Origin: Notospermus geniculatus
Lineage: Eukaryota > Nemertea > Pilidiophora > Heteronemertea > Lineidae
DNA: 64,000 nucleotides
Reading direction: 5' to 3'
NCBI GenBank assembly: GCA_002633025.1
Contig: NMRB01000622.1
Coordinates: 167,638-231,637 of the forward strand
Shown: piece after piece, positions 32,098-42,481 of the stretch
Numbering within the stretch: the stretch's first letter is position 1
Layout of the letters: the number at the start of each line of letters is the position of its first letter
The notes under the pieces: generated by a model
What the model saw: only the letters and a program-made list of their open reading frames with translations
The model's database searches: none
Told to the model about the DNA's origin: nothing
Program-made: the position numbers and the translations under genes

Positions 32098-33186
32098 AAG
32101 GGATACTCCACTCATTGTGTAAAATTTTGAATTTTTGAAATATCATTAATACATTAAAATTCATTGATATCTGCAACATGTCAGATTTTTTAACTAGAGG
32201 CATCGCAGATGCCGTAGGCTTGCCCGTGTGGAATGTTTAATTTGGGCAAAGTTTACCTTCATAGGCAGAAGGGGCAGGAGGTCATTGAACCACATATCAA
32301 GTATCCCCACTCGCAGCTGTGGCTGCCTGACCAAGACCACCAAATAACGTAGACTGCAGGGGCGTGGCCATATTATGGCCGGGGGGGGGGGGGAGGGGCC
32401 AATGTTAATTTTGTATAATATAGGATAAAGGCAAAAATCAAATTTGTTGTTTTGCTTTTTTCCGTTGTCAAGATGCCTGGAAAACGCTTCTTAGCACCTC
32501 AGTTTTAAAATTTTCCTGGGGGAAGACCCCGCAGACCTCTCGTCAGGGCTTCGCACCTTCGGCACTCCGGTCGCATTGGTCTGCCCCCCCCCCCTTCAGT
32601 GCCTGGATCTGTGCCTGGGGAGGGCACGGTTTGGGGCAAATCAACAAATTGTTTTTTTTCTGTTGTATTCTAAGGTATGGACACAATCACACCTGAACAA
32701 CAGGGTATAAGCATACAATGTACCGGTAGACGATAACCGATCCAACCGATCACGTCCACCTCCCTGCAGTTCTTACTGCTTACATCTGGGCAAACTATTG
32801 AACGACACACACGCCAAAGATTAACGAGATCGTTATCCTCGACGGCAGGTCCCAATCGCCAGCAAGCAGACCAGTCGAGGTTGATTATCCACGAAGTGTG
32901 GCTAAAAATAGAAACACTGCGCCCTCTTCAGTCTCAATGAAAAAACGATAGTAGTAGGGAGAGACAGTGCCTCGGCGAAATGAGCTATTTTTCTTGGAAT
33001 TGTCAGCTTCAAATGAGGATTACGGCTAAATTCAAGACTCGGTCGAAACTCACGGGGTTTGTAGAAAAGATTAAATATTTTATCACTAAACAAACGGCAT
33101 CAAAATCCGTTGAGTTTGAGGAAGGTTATGAGGGTTGGAAGTGGGAAACTCTGGATTCTGCAGTGAGACGTTTATAGTTTCTTTTA
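32098..33186. other. intergenic, no gene recognised
   Basis: Contains a G12 run near 32381 and C-runs near 32585. Nothing coding recognised. Confidence 0.5.
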
Positions 33187-33303
33187 TTAGTTTATGGTAA
33201 AGGGTATCCCACGGTTCATTGAAGTGAAACGGGCAAAACCAATGTTTGTAGTTCTCTTAGAATTGACGGAGAGAATGCTGACTCCCTTGGAAGCAATAGA
33301 GAG
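33187..33303 (-). pseudogene. GPCR fragment (TM4-TM5 loop)
   Basis: The minus strand reads through the TM4-loop 2 region of the cluster receptors (equivalents of FQEKYKHWFCPFHFNEPWDTLYQ) with changes and a frame disruption; the Cys codon area is altered. It is only about 115 bases long. Its upstream border, GCTGACTCCCTTGGAAGCAAT, is shared with the fragment at 41.75 kb and is not present in any intact paralogue. Confidence 0.7.
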
Positions 33304-33464
33304 GTTAAGAAGTCCTACGATAAACGCTAACGCTAACTTTATTGGCGTCAGCATGTTGCCACCTGGCGAAGTCAATAACGTTCACCGCTAAATTTTCCAA
33401 ATTTTGTCAAGCCCATAACGCATTGGGTTGACGCAGAAACAGGCCTTTTATCGTGTATCTCCGC

Positions 33465-33621
33465 TAAGGCTTAGCGCACATGTCCGACAAAACTCGATCT
33501 GTTAGGGGTGTTTTTAAAGTCGACTGACCCAACGCTGTCGACTCGTCATTCAGCCAGGACAGTCGATTTTAACAGACACCCCTAACGCATTGAGTTTTGT
33601 CGGACATGTGCGCTAAGCTTA
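33465..33621. mobile_element. foldback MITE, GGCTTAGCGCACATGTCCGAC ends
   Basis: Arms GCTTAGCGCACATGTCCGAC and inverse, flanked by TAA. Confidence 0.75.
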
Positions 33622-33763
33622 AGGGTAGGGACACACCTAACGCGATTCGCATGCGATAGGGCGACGCATGCGTCAAAACCTTTGTTTGCGTGCAGTGCGG
33701 CGGAAAATAACAAAGGCGTTGCCGCATGCGTCGACGAATCGCGTTAGGTGTGTCCCTACCCTA
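33619..33763. mobile_element. foldback MITE, GGGTAGGGACACACCTAACG ends
   Basis: Abuts the preceding element. Arms GGGTAGGGACACACCTAACG and inverse, flanked by TAA on both sides. Confidence 0.8.
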
Positions 33764-33924
33764 ACTGCGCGTAAACGTTATTGGACTGGTATACAGGATG
33801 GCCCAAAAGGTTCCTATTACATGTACCCTCCCCGGAAATATTGTTGGGTGACTTGTTTGAAGAGATTGTATTGTCCACAATAGATCTATTTTTGCACCTC
33901 AGAATTGGCGGAAAGAGCAGCGCA

Positions 33925-34058
33925 TCTCGAGGTCGTACAACTGCTTCCCTCTCGAAACGAAACTCGGTGTCATAGGTCATCAGACCTAGGGGTATATATA
34001 GGCTATGTACCAAGTTTCAGATCGACAGCCCAAACGGTTACGAAACGTACCCTGCTAG
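33925..34058 (-). repeat. interspersed repeat shared with 58.05 kb
   Basis: The reverse complement contains GTTTCGTAACCG, CTGAAACTTGGTAC and CCTAGGTC in the same order as 58085-58190. Confidence 0.65.
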
Positions 34059-34579
34059 AGTTTTGTTCACACTGGCGGCGCGCTGCGATGTGGTGCGATG
34101 CGTTGAAAAAATCGCCAAGCGGTGTCAGTTTTGACATAGCGCAGCACGTTGCGACGCGGTTGCGTGCGGTGATGATTTAGCGGAAGTGACATCATTCATG
34201 TCATTCAAATTGTGCCCAATATGCCGGTCTCCTCATGTGGCAGCGATTCGACGCGGAAAAATACTGCAGGAGCGATTGGGGGCGGTGGAAATCGCTCGTC
34301 GCGTCCTACAGCTTCTTACCCCGTCCCGTCGCACCGCAAGTGTGAAAAGCTATAGGCTCAGCGGAAACAATCAGGCGCGGAAAAATTTGCATCGCACCGC
34401 GCCTGTAGCGTGAACAAGGCTTAAAACAACATTTCTTGCACAGTTTGAATTATGCCATTTTCGCAAATTATGACCACCGCACGCAACCGCGTCTCGCTGC
34501 GCCGCTCTGTGTCAAAACTGATACCGCTTGGGGATTTTTTCAACGCATTGCACCGCTCCGCCAGTGTGAACAAGGCTTG
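34059..34579. mobile_element. foldback element, TTGTTCACACTGGCGG ends
   Basis: TTGTTCACACTGGCGG at the left and CCGCCAGTGTGAACAA at the right. A second right-end-like GCGTGAACAAGGCTT at 34409 suggests a nested or duplicated copy. Confidence 0.65.
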
Positions 34580-34626
34580 ACGGGCGACTGACGCTGCACC
34601 ACGACAAAAGCTCACACCAGGTGATC

Positions 34627-34762
34627 TAAGGCTGAGTTTACATCGAGGCACACGCGACACGAACACGCAGGCGAACAAAGGTTTCATGGGGATGAATCCT
34701 TTGTGAAGCCATTGTTCGCCTGCGTGTTCGCGTCGCGTGTGCCTCGATGTAAACTCAGCCTA
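34627..34762. mobile_element. foldback MITE, GGCTGAGTTTACATCGAGGC ends
   Basis: Arms of about 60 bases pair almost perfectly. Flanked by TAA on both sides. Confidence 0.85.
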
Positions 34763-34926
34763 ATGACTATGGAAGGCCAACGACAATTACGTAAGATACC
34801 AGCAGACCTTGATCAGTAGGCCTACAATGCCATTCATTGGCTTGTGACTCACAGTCAATGACAACAGTAGCGTTTGCGTTCTTGTTAAATTCGGATCTTA
34901 ACCTAACAAAGGTATTTTTTGCACGG

Positions 34927-35520
34927 TAAAGGCTCGTCTACACGATCATTCATTTGTTCAAAACATCATCATACATTTGTATGATGATGTCCAAGCTTGT
35001 TTGTCGATTTCGGTCTTGTGACAATGCAGCTAAAATTTTGAACATCATCATACAATGTTCAAAGCAGCATAATAATCTTGTATGATGATGTTCAAGTTTG
35101 TTGCGGATTTTGATCTACAGTCCAACATTCATGGACATTGTATGATGAAGTATGATGGAGAAAGGATAATGTTGGATGCTGTTCAAGTTTGTTGGGAAAA
35201 CCGTCCACACGATCATACATTTGTCCCTGAACATCATCACACATTTTTTTTTTGGATGTTTTGCATTGGCAAGATGAAACATGCAGCTAAAAATTTGAAC
35301 ATCATCATACATGTTCAGGTTTGTTGGGAAAACAGTCCACACGATCATACATTTGTCCATGAACATCATCATACAAATTTGAACATCATCATACATGTTG
35401 GTTGCTGTTCAAGTTTGTTGGGAAAACAGCCTACACAATCAAATATCTGTCCATGAACATCATCATACAAATGTATGAGGATGTTTTGAACAAATGTATG
35501 ATCGTGTAGACAGGCCTTAA
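34927..35520. mobile_element. foldback element with internal ATCATCATACA repeats
   Basis: Ends AGGCTCGTCTACACGATCAT and ATGATCGTGTAGACAGGCCT, flanked by TAA. The interior is a decayed array of GAACATCATCATACA and TGTTCAAGTTTGTTG words in both orientations. Confidence 0.75.
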
Positions 35521-35688
35521 CGATGCGTCATTAATGCCTTAACTCCCGTGATACAAAGCAAAGCTGGTTCGAAATACGTAGGCTATCCACGGCCGTGCTT
35601 ACATGTAGATACGATATTGATGAACAGGCAAGCGTGTTAAAGAATAGCATGTGAATGTTCAGTTAGCAATATACATGTAGATCGAGGT

Positions 35689-36666
35689 TTATGTTGATTG
35701 TCTTTTACGTAATACACCCAACATCATGCCAAGCATTTCTTTTCGGAGACGTTTACAAGCTAACAAGTGTAAGTACGAATTAAGACAATAATTCATGTTT
35801 TCAACTATCATAAACAAGTTGACAAAAATGCGCATTAATTGCTGCTTATCATCGGTGACGGCTCCCTCGAACAGCCACACGAAAACGAACTCCATATTGC
35901 TGAGGATCTGTAAGACGATGAATGCAGTCGTGATCAAAATTGTTGCTGACGTAATCGACGAGTTGTCCAATGAGGTCGTCTTCTTCAGTGCTTTGTTTCT
36001 TTGACTTCGTTTCACGGCTACTATGATACCCGTGTTGAAGATAGAAAGTAGGATGATAGGGATATAGGCGCATAGCGAATTTGCGATGGCTTGGTAAAGG
36101 GTATCCCACGGTTCATTGAAGTGAAACGGGCAAAACCAATGTTTGTATTTCTCTTGGAATTTACGGAGTGCAATGCTGACAGAAGCATAAGTGAAGCCGA
36201 GAGTAGGAATGATGGCGGCAGTGACCTTGGCCTTCTTCATGGTGCATATTCTGGCAGCTTGTAAAGGCCAATTTAAGGCAATAAAACGATCGAATGTCAT
36301 GACGACTAGTATCATGGGAGAAAGTACTAAGCCTACCTCGAAACTAAACATGTAGTACAGACAATATCCATGTTTAATTCTGTTGTTTTTGAAGAGCTGT
36401 GGTGCCATTACTAGAAAATAGCGCAGAATCATTCTATCATAGATGTAGACACTGTCAAATACGGCCACACAACGCATGTAAAAACAGGTCGTACTCTTCT
36501 CGTACTTCTTCTGGTTCATTACAAGAAAGCTTAGCGAATTGCCGATCAGCCCCAAAATCATGAGGAGTGGAGGAATCGGAACTGTTAGAATGTAAACAAC
36601 GATGTCCACGCTGTGTTTCAGGGGACTTCCTTGGTTGTAACCCGTCGTTGGATCACCGACAAATAT
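35689..36666 (-). CDS. cluster GPCR 1, start codon lost (ATA)
   Basis: Intronless rhodopsin-class receptor with all seven helices open. TM1 has GLIGNSLSFLVMNQ, the TM3 Cys is in KHGYCLYY, the TM3 end is MTFDRFIALNWPL, loop 2 has WFCPFHFNEPWD, and TM7 has NYCLNSYLHLLACKRLR. The frame aligns with its closest paralogue at 43446-44423 from the latter's first codon. Here, however, that codon is ATA (36666-36664) in the context CTCACGATATTTGTC, where the paralogue has ATGTTTGTC. No in-frame ATG lies between it and an upstream TAA; the next ATG is inside TM1 (36561). It is therefore a probable early pseudogene or uses a non-AUG start. Ligand unknown; a chemosensory-type role is inferred from family behaviour only. 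Confidence 0.82.
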   Translation of the reverse strand: MFVGDPTTGYNQGSPLKHSVDIVVYILTVPIPPLLMILGLIGNSLSFLVMNQKKYEKSTTCFYMRCVAVFDSVYIYDRMILRYFLVMAPQLFKNNRIKHGYCLYYMFSFEVGLVLSPMILVVMTFDRFIALNWPLQAARICTMKKAKVTAAIIPTLGFTYASVSIALRKFQEKYKHWFCPFHFNEPWDTLYQAIANSLCAYIPIILLSIFNTGIIVAVKRSQRNKALKKTTSLDNSSITSATILITTAFIVLQILSNMEFVFVWLFEGAVTDDKQQLMRIFVNLFMIVENMNYCLNSYLHLLACKRLRKEMLGMMLGVLRKRQST

Positions 36667-37255
36667 CGTGAGGCAGATATGATGCTCTCTTTAAATCTCC
36701 GTTGACCTCACACGAAAACCGGTGACCGAAAACATACGGGGAAGTGAGCTACATGTATTCTAGTTTGGGGCTGTATGGGTGATGATGGTGGGCAAAGATC
36801 AGTGCAAGCAAACATTCATAAGCTCGCCTATGAAATTTTGGTACAAGGTGCAAGGTGTTTGGATTACATATAATATTTAATTTCTGTAGCTGCCAATCGA
36901 AGTGGCACTTTTGAAAGCAATATATTCACAAATTTAATGCAACCTCCGATTGGGGTCTGTCGCGAATACGTTGAAAGTAATCCTTCCCATTCGTACGTCC
37001 GTGGCCTTCGCTGATAAAATCGATGAGATGGCTATATTCTAATGAACGATAGGTACTTTTGCCAGCTCTGATATTAAATCCTTCGTAAAAAAATCTTGTT
37101 TCAAGTTGCGAACATTTCCTTAAAGTAACTTTACCTCGTAATAGAACCAGTCTTTATCGGATTAAGAAAAAATAAAATGAAAAGTTACAATGACAGAAAT
37201 GGAGAGGTCGTTTGACAACGATGACTGAATCCTAAGACGACCTTGCAAAGGAGGA
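36667..37255 (-). promoter_or_regulatory. conserved upstream flank of receptor unit 1
   Basis: Upstream of the receptor on its own strand. It matches the flanks at 44424-44800 and 57279-57560 over several hundred bases, including GACCTCACACGAAAACCGG about 40 bases before the start and GGGTGATGATG...GGGCAAAGATCAGTGCAAGC. It belongs to the duplicated unit and probably contains the promoter. Confidence 0.55.
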
Positions 37256-37258
37256 ATT

Positions 37259-37486
37259 AGGGCCGTTTAGACGACAGGAAAAATCCACGTGCGGTCCGAT
37301 CGAATCCGATTGTGGTTCAAAACTCTTGCGTGTAAACGCTACCCAATGCGGATTTAAAATGGTCCCGAATCCACATTGGACCACATTCAAATCTCGTCTA
37401 AATGCAAATGAGACCCGATGCGGGTCGATCGGATCCAATCCGTTTGAATCTGAATGTGTTTTTTTTGGCTCGTCGTCTACGACCCT
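37259..37486. mobile_element. foldback element, GGGCCGTTTAGACGAC ends
   Basis: The left GGCCGTTTAGACGAC and right GTCGTCTACGACCC are imperfect inverses. GGTCCGATCGAATCCGA inside pairs with TCGGATCCAATCC. Confidence 0.55.
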
Positions 37487-37487
37487 A

Positions 37488-38203
37488 TACAGGGTGTATC
37501 AAAAAAAATGCAACAGTTGGTATTTTCTCCAATATCTATAAATATAGGATGGATATGACAAATATACATAGGTCATATTAATCCTGCGGATCTTAGCTTC
37601 AAATTGGTACCATTGGCGCCTGAATAGGGTTCCACATGGCTGATCAGGCACTGTTGAAACGAAATGGCTTGTAATCCAATTTGTTGCAGGGTTGGGATTT
37701 ACCTTTGTAAGACGATGCATTTTCCGCCATGATGGGGCCATGAGAACTTGGTCATGACTAAAACCAACTGGGGAAGCACAAAGGGCCATAAAACATCACG
37801 TTTTACACTTTGCTGAGATCAACATCAAAGATGTTACTTTGTTGATAAAGAATAAATTATGGTTTTTTTTATCTGTCTGTCGTTGAGTTCTTTATTGGAA
37901 GAGTGACAGCAGTTACGCTACCATCTGGGCATTGTCTGTGAATGTTATGCAGTGAATAAGGCACAGAATGTCAATAACAACAGGAATCCTCGTCCTGCAA
38001 CAAATGCAGTTTTAGGTCATTTTGTTTAAACAGTGCTAGATCAGTCATGCGTAACGGTATTTCAACATGAACATGATGAATGGTGTCATTTTGAAGCTAA
38101 GATCCACAGGATTAATATGACCTATGTATATTTGTCATATCCATTCTAGATTTATAGATATTGGAGAAAATACCAACTGTTGCGTTTTTTTATACACCCT
38201 GTA
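37488..38203. mobile_element. mariner-like non-autonomous element
   Basis: Terminal inverted repeats of about 110 bases begin TACAGGGTGTATCAAAAAAA and end in TACACCCTGTA. TA flanks each side, the Tc1/mariner target preference. The 500-base interior has no transposase. Confidence 0.8.
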
Positions 38204-38707
38204 TATTGTATGAATGAAGTGTCGATTTCAATCAATCAAATATACTCCTTACACGGTACTAATGGTTGGAAAGTCTGAGGAGGCTTGCGCAAAACCGTTA
38301 GTGTGATGTGGAAATATGTTCTGTTTTATCGTTTACGACTTCGTTATTCATGTTTTTCCACTTCACCCTCTCATTCTTTATGCCTTTATTGCGCCATTCT
38401 GTGCTTTGACGAACCACTAGAGAAATAAACCTGCTTCCTGTATAGGCCTACACCTTTTGTTACTGGAGTGCGAACACGAATCTCCAAAATTTCCACTACT
38501 TGGAACCATGACAGTGAAGCTTCTGCCACCTTATGACTCCTGGCGATACCTGTGTGATTGTTTAGAGATCTCATGCATCGACAGGGTTTCATAAGATGGC
38601 AAGCCCGTTGAAAAAATGTTGCCCCCAAAGCGACTAGTTGCACTGTCTCGCAAGTTTGCACGATTAATATGTACAAATGCAGTAGGCTGACATACCGGTA
38701 CTCACGT
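38204..38707 (-). other. 3' flank of receptor unit 2
   Basis: 38510-38700 (CTTCTGCCAC...GGCGATACCTGTGTGAT...CCCAAAGCGACT) is shared with 46880-47490 and 57860-58030/58790-58900. It is part of the duplicated receptor unit. No gene. Confidence 0.6.
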
Positions 38708-39679
38708 TTATCGGCATTTTGGGAATGAACTAAAAAGTATGCTCAGCATTTCTTTTCGAAGGCGCTTACAAGCTAACAAGTGTAAGTATGAATTGAGGCA
38801 ATAATTCATATTTTCAAATATCATAGCCAAGTTGAGAAAAATTCGCAATAATTGATGGGTATCGTCGGTGACTTCTCCTTCCAACACCAACACAAAGAGA
38901 GTCTCCGTACTGCTGAGAATCTGCAGGACGATGAACGCAGTCGTAATTAAAATTGTTGCTGACGTAATCGACGAGTCGTCCAATGAGGTCGTCTTCTTAA
39001 GTGCTTTGTTTCTTTGACTTCGTTTCACAGCTACGATGACACCCGTGTTAAAGAGAGAAAGTAAGATGATTGGGATATAGATGGCCAGCGAATCTCCGAG
39101 GGCACCGGAAAGTTCATCCCACGGTTCATTGAAGTGATACGGGCAGAACCAATGTTTATATTTCTCTTGGAATGTACGTAGTGTAACGTTTACGAGGAAA
39201 TAAGGAATACCGAGTGTAGAAATGACGGCGGCAGTGACCTTGGCCTTGTGCATGGTGCATATTCTGGCTGCTTGTAAAGGCCAAGTTAAGGCAATAAAAC
39301 GATCGAATGTCATGACGACAAGTACCATGGGAGAAAGAACCAAGCCTACCTCGACGCTTGACTGGTAATAAACGCAGTACCCATGTTTTACTTCCTTGTT
39401 TTTGAAGAGTTGTGGCGCCATTACTAGGAGATACCGTAGAACCATTCTAGCATAGATGTAGACACTGTCAAATATGGCCACACAGCGCATGTAAAAACAG
39501 GTGGTACTCTTCTCGTACTTCTTCTGGTTCATTACAAGAAAGCTTAGTGTATTGCCGATCAGCCCCAAAGTCATGAGCAACGGGGGGATTGGAACTGTTA
39601 GAATGTAAACAGCGATGTCTACGCTGTGTCTCAGCGAACTTTCTTGGGTGTAACCTGTCGTTAAATCATTTACGAACAT
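38708..39679 (-). CDS. cluster GPCR 2, intronless
   Basis: 323 residues from ATG 39679 (an upstream TTG in frame is not needed). Short N-terminus MFVNDLTTGYTQESSLRHSV, then TM1 GLIGNTLSFLV, TM3 Cys in KHGYCVYY, VMTFDRFIALTWPL at the TM3 end, the loop 2 Cys in WFCPYHFNEPWD, TM5 YIPIILLSLFNTGVIV, a conserved loop 3 RSQRNKALKKTTSLDDSS, and TM7 NYCLNSYLHLLACKRLR. The NPxxY motif is replaced by N-S-Y-L-H and TM6 lacks CWxP. Possible glycosylation site NVT before the loop 2 region. Fully open and likely functional as a gene; ligand unknown. Confidence 0.9.
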   Translation of the reverse strand: MFVNDLTTGYTQESSLRHSVDIAVYILTVPIPPLLMTLGLIGNTLSFLVMNQKKYEKSTTCFYMRCVAIFDSVYIYARMVLRYLLVMAPQLFKNKEVKHGYCVYYQSSVEVGLVLSPMVLVVMTFDRFIALTWPLQAARICTMHKAKVTAAVISTLGIPYFLVNVTLRTFQEKYKHWFCPYHFNEPWDELSGALGDSLAIYIPIILLSLFNTGVIVAVKRSQRNKALKKTTSLDDSSITSATILITTAFIVLQILSSTETLFVLVLEGEVTDDTHQLLRIFLNLAMIFENMNYCLNSYLHLLACKRLRKEMLSILFSSFPKCR

Positions 39680-40780
39680 TTTGTAGACTAAAATATATCC
39701 GCTCAATTTTCAATACGACCTATGATGGTTTTGGTGCAATGTATTTTCAGGATGAATGAGGAAACTGTTCCTGTATGTTTATATGTTTATTGGGAAGTCA
39801 TTTTATATCATGACCCATGTCAAGAATGAGTTAGACATACATGTACCAGAAAAGCTTTAAAATTTGACTTGTTTCATGCGTTATTTGGTTGACCTCAGAC
39901 GAAAACCGATGACTAACATGAATAGATAGAGAGAAGGGCTACTAGTATCTGGGTGATGATATTTTGATATCGATGCCGATGGGCAAAGGTAGTGCAAGGT
40001 GCGCGGATTAGAGATAAGAATCAACGTCTGTAGCTGCCGATCGAAGGAGCACTTTTGCAAGCAAAATGTTCATAAAGTGCACTCTCCAATTGGCGTCTAT
40101 GGCGAATGCGTTCAAAGTAATCCTTCCCATCCGTCCCTCCGTGGCCTTCAGTTGCCTAAATCCCTTTTCGCACTTGCTTTCTCAATGCAGCAAATGATTT
40201 GATAAAATCAGTAGGACGGCTATAATGATCTCAATTAACGATACCGTACTCCTGCCGTGATGTTGACGTTGTAAACAACAATAATGTAGCCTCATAAAAG
40301 CCAGGAGTTGCTCCGCCGGTTCTGCTCACGAGCTGATGAAACTGTAACGAATCATTAGATCTTTCAAGTAGCACACTACTGTTCGTTGTAAAGTGAAGTG
40401 TATGGTTGAGTATGTCTTTAAAATGAAATTTGATGCAAAAATTTATGCCCTATACTCCAGCGATGATATTAGATCCTCCAAAACGCGTGAATAAAAATAT
40501 TCGGTTTCAAAGTGCTAACTTTGCTAAAGGTAACTTTGGAAAGGATATCAGAATCAATCAACTACAGGCTGCTGAATATTGCCAGTGGAGGTTATTAAAG
40601 TAGGCCTGTAGGGCCTATACCATGTGATAATACGCCATGTACATGTAGGGGTATCAATCCTTTAGGACCGTTCTGTTGGGAATTGGTGATACAGGGTGCA
40701 ACGAGGGTGCAAGTACTTTTTGGGACATGTATAACTTGGAAGATTTCACTGCAAAGCTTCTCCCACCTCACGTTTCTATA
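39680..40780 (-). other. upstream flank of receptor 2, no gene
   Basis: 39890-40260 matches the upstream blocks of units 1, 3 and 8 in part (GACCTCAGACGAAAACCGATGAC at 39891, then GGGTGATGAT and CCTTCCCATCCGT). No exon recognised. Confidence 0.5.
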
Positions 40781-40781
40781 T

Positions 40782-40931
40782 GTGTCACTATGGCCCAATT
40801 CAATGCATATAGCGGACCCATTCATTCTTGATCGAGCACCAATCGTCCAATGACGTGGATTTTCCTGTGTATTGGTCCGCTGGAACTTAATGCTGCCATC
40901 TTTTGGCATACGCGCGGCTGACTGCTCGTAA
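40782..40931 (+). repeat. 145-base interspersed repeat, copy A
   Basis: From GTGTCACTATGGCCCAATTC to GCGGCTGACTGCTC, with two further copies at 46182-46320 (inverted) and 53998-54140. Copy A ends where a GPCR fragment begins. Confidence 0.75.
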
Positions 40932-40976
40932 TCGACGAGTCGTCAAAGGAGGTCGTCTTTTTCAGTGCTTTGTTTC
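40926..40976 (-). pseudogene. 51-base GPCR loop 3 fragment
   Basis: The minus strand matches the codons for KALKKTTSFDDSSIT of the cluster receptors, with few changes. It begins at the edge of repeat copy A. Confidence 0.65.
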
Positions 40977-40979
40977 AAT

Positions 40980-41450
40980 CGACGTCATCTTCGTATGTAC
41001 TTCGGCAATTTCCGACGGGCCTCCGTACATATTTCGACTGTATTATGGGCGCCATCTTGCGCAGCGATACAGCAGTGAATTCTACCGCACTGCGCCGGAA
41101 GTGAGAAGCTTGACCGACTAACATCCAAGTTGCATCCGCATGTTGAATAGTCCCTTGAAACGACGACAATTTTGCTTGTTATTCAACATACATCGTGTAC
41201 ATAGCGGATGAATATATTTATTCCATCATTAAACAGGCATTAAACCGGTGTTTATAGCAGGTTTTTCGGTGTTTTCGGTGATCTACTTTATAACGTTTGC
41301 TTGGCGTTTTCCGGCCATCTTGTTTGTCACATGACCAGATGAGATCACATGACCACTGAAAATAAGTAGTCTCTGCAGTATGGCGGCCATGATACATCAG
41401 AGTCAATGACGATAAATTAATAAAAGTCATGACTCTGTGGTTCAGAGTGT
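40980..41450. other. intergenic, no gene recognised
   Basis: No coding or repeat structure I can name. Confidence 0.4.
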
Positions 41451-41452
41451 GC

Positions 41453-41772
41453 TTTGTTTCTTTGACTTCGTTTCACGGCTACGATAATACCCGTGTTGAA
41501 GAGAGAATGTAGGATGATAGGGATATAGGCATCCGCCAATAGCAGGGCTTTGTTCTCGTTCCTCTTCATACACTCCACACAAAGTGATGGATGAATGGGA
41601 GCGAGGTAAAAACCCCTGCTGTGGGAGAGGATGGGATATACTGTAGGCGACTTGCGAATTTGCGATGGCTTGGTAAAGGGTATCCCATGGTTCATTTAAG
41701 TGAAACGGGCAAAGCCAATTTGTATTTCTCTTGGAATTTACAGAGAGCAATGCTGACTCCCTTGGAAGCAAT
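41453..41772 (-). pseudogene. GPCR fragment (loop 2 to loop 3) split by a repeat
   Basis: Minus-strand 41755-41651 matches the TM4-loop 2-TM5 start of receptor 1, and 41530-41453 matches TM5-loop 3 (IILHSLFNTGIIVAVKRSQR). About 120 bases between them (41531-41650) are a repeat also seen at 15.2 kb (CAGCAGGGGTTTTTACCTCG inverted). The upstream border GCTGACTCCCTTGGAAGCAAT is shared with the fragment at 33.2 kb. Confidence 0.75.
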
Positions 41773-42480
41773 ACACCACCTAATACCTACCTCTAGGCGA
41801 CCCCTGTGTACCTCAAGAACACATTTGTTTTGGGACCACAGGGTGCGACTATAGGTTCGTACGCTGGGAAGACATCAGAACATTCCTTTTCCCCTCAAAG
41901 CGACAGCGTCCCACTTACTGAGTTATAGCCACTGACGGTTGAGAACATGAATTGTACAATCCTGACAATGTGACAAGCGAGCAGTTTAACCACTGGCCAT
42001 TGAAGTACGCCATAACGAGTCGATGAATTACAACATGACAAGTTTAATGGCTATTCCCCTGACCGGCCAAAACACTGATTTCAAATCGTGATCTGTAGGC
42101 GCATGTTCGGGGTCATCGATGTCGATACCAACTTTGTAAAGTAATCACGTAAAGCCCAGCAGCACACCAGACGATACCGCAAGCGATTCTGCTAGCCACC
42201 GAGCAAAATCGTCTGGTGACCCAGGTGTGCGCTGACAGCGATGCGCGGAATCATCTCGCCAGCGATGCTCGAAAACGAAGTGTGCGTCACATCCACATAA
42301 AGAAAGAAACGCATCGAAGCGACTTGCCGTTCACAAGCGCTATACTCGATGCTGTTTCTTCCTTGTGTGGCTGTATAAATTATTTGAACTACATGTACTG
42401 TACATGTATAGCCTCTGACTCCTGACGTAATTCACCCGCTGGCCAAAGGGGGTAAGCCACAAAGATTCGACTCGAATCCT
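41773..42480. other. intergenic with a partial foldback
   Basis: Near 42160-42235, CACACCAGACGAT...ATCGTCTGGTGACCCAGGTGTG forms an inverted pair. No gene recognised. Confidence 0.45.
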
Positions 42481-42481
42481 T

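Noticed and set aside
35082-35456. 124-codon ORF with repeated CWENSPHDHTF
   Set aside because: Produced by the short tandem repeats inside a foldback element, with matching open frames on the other strand.
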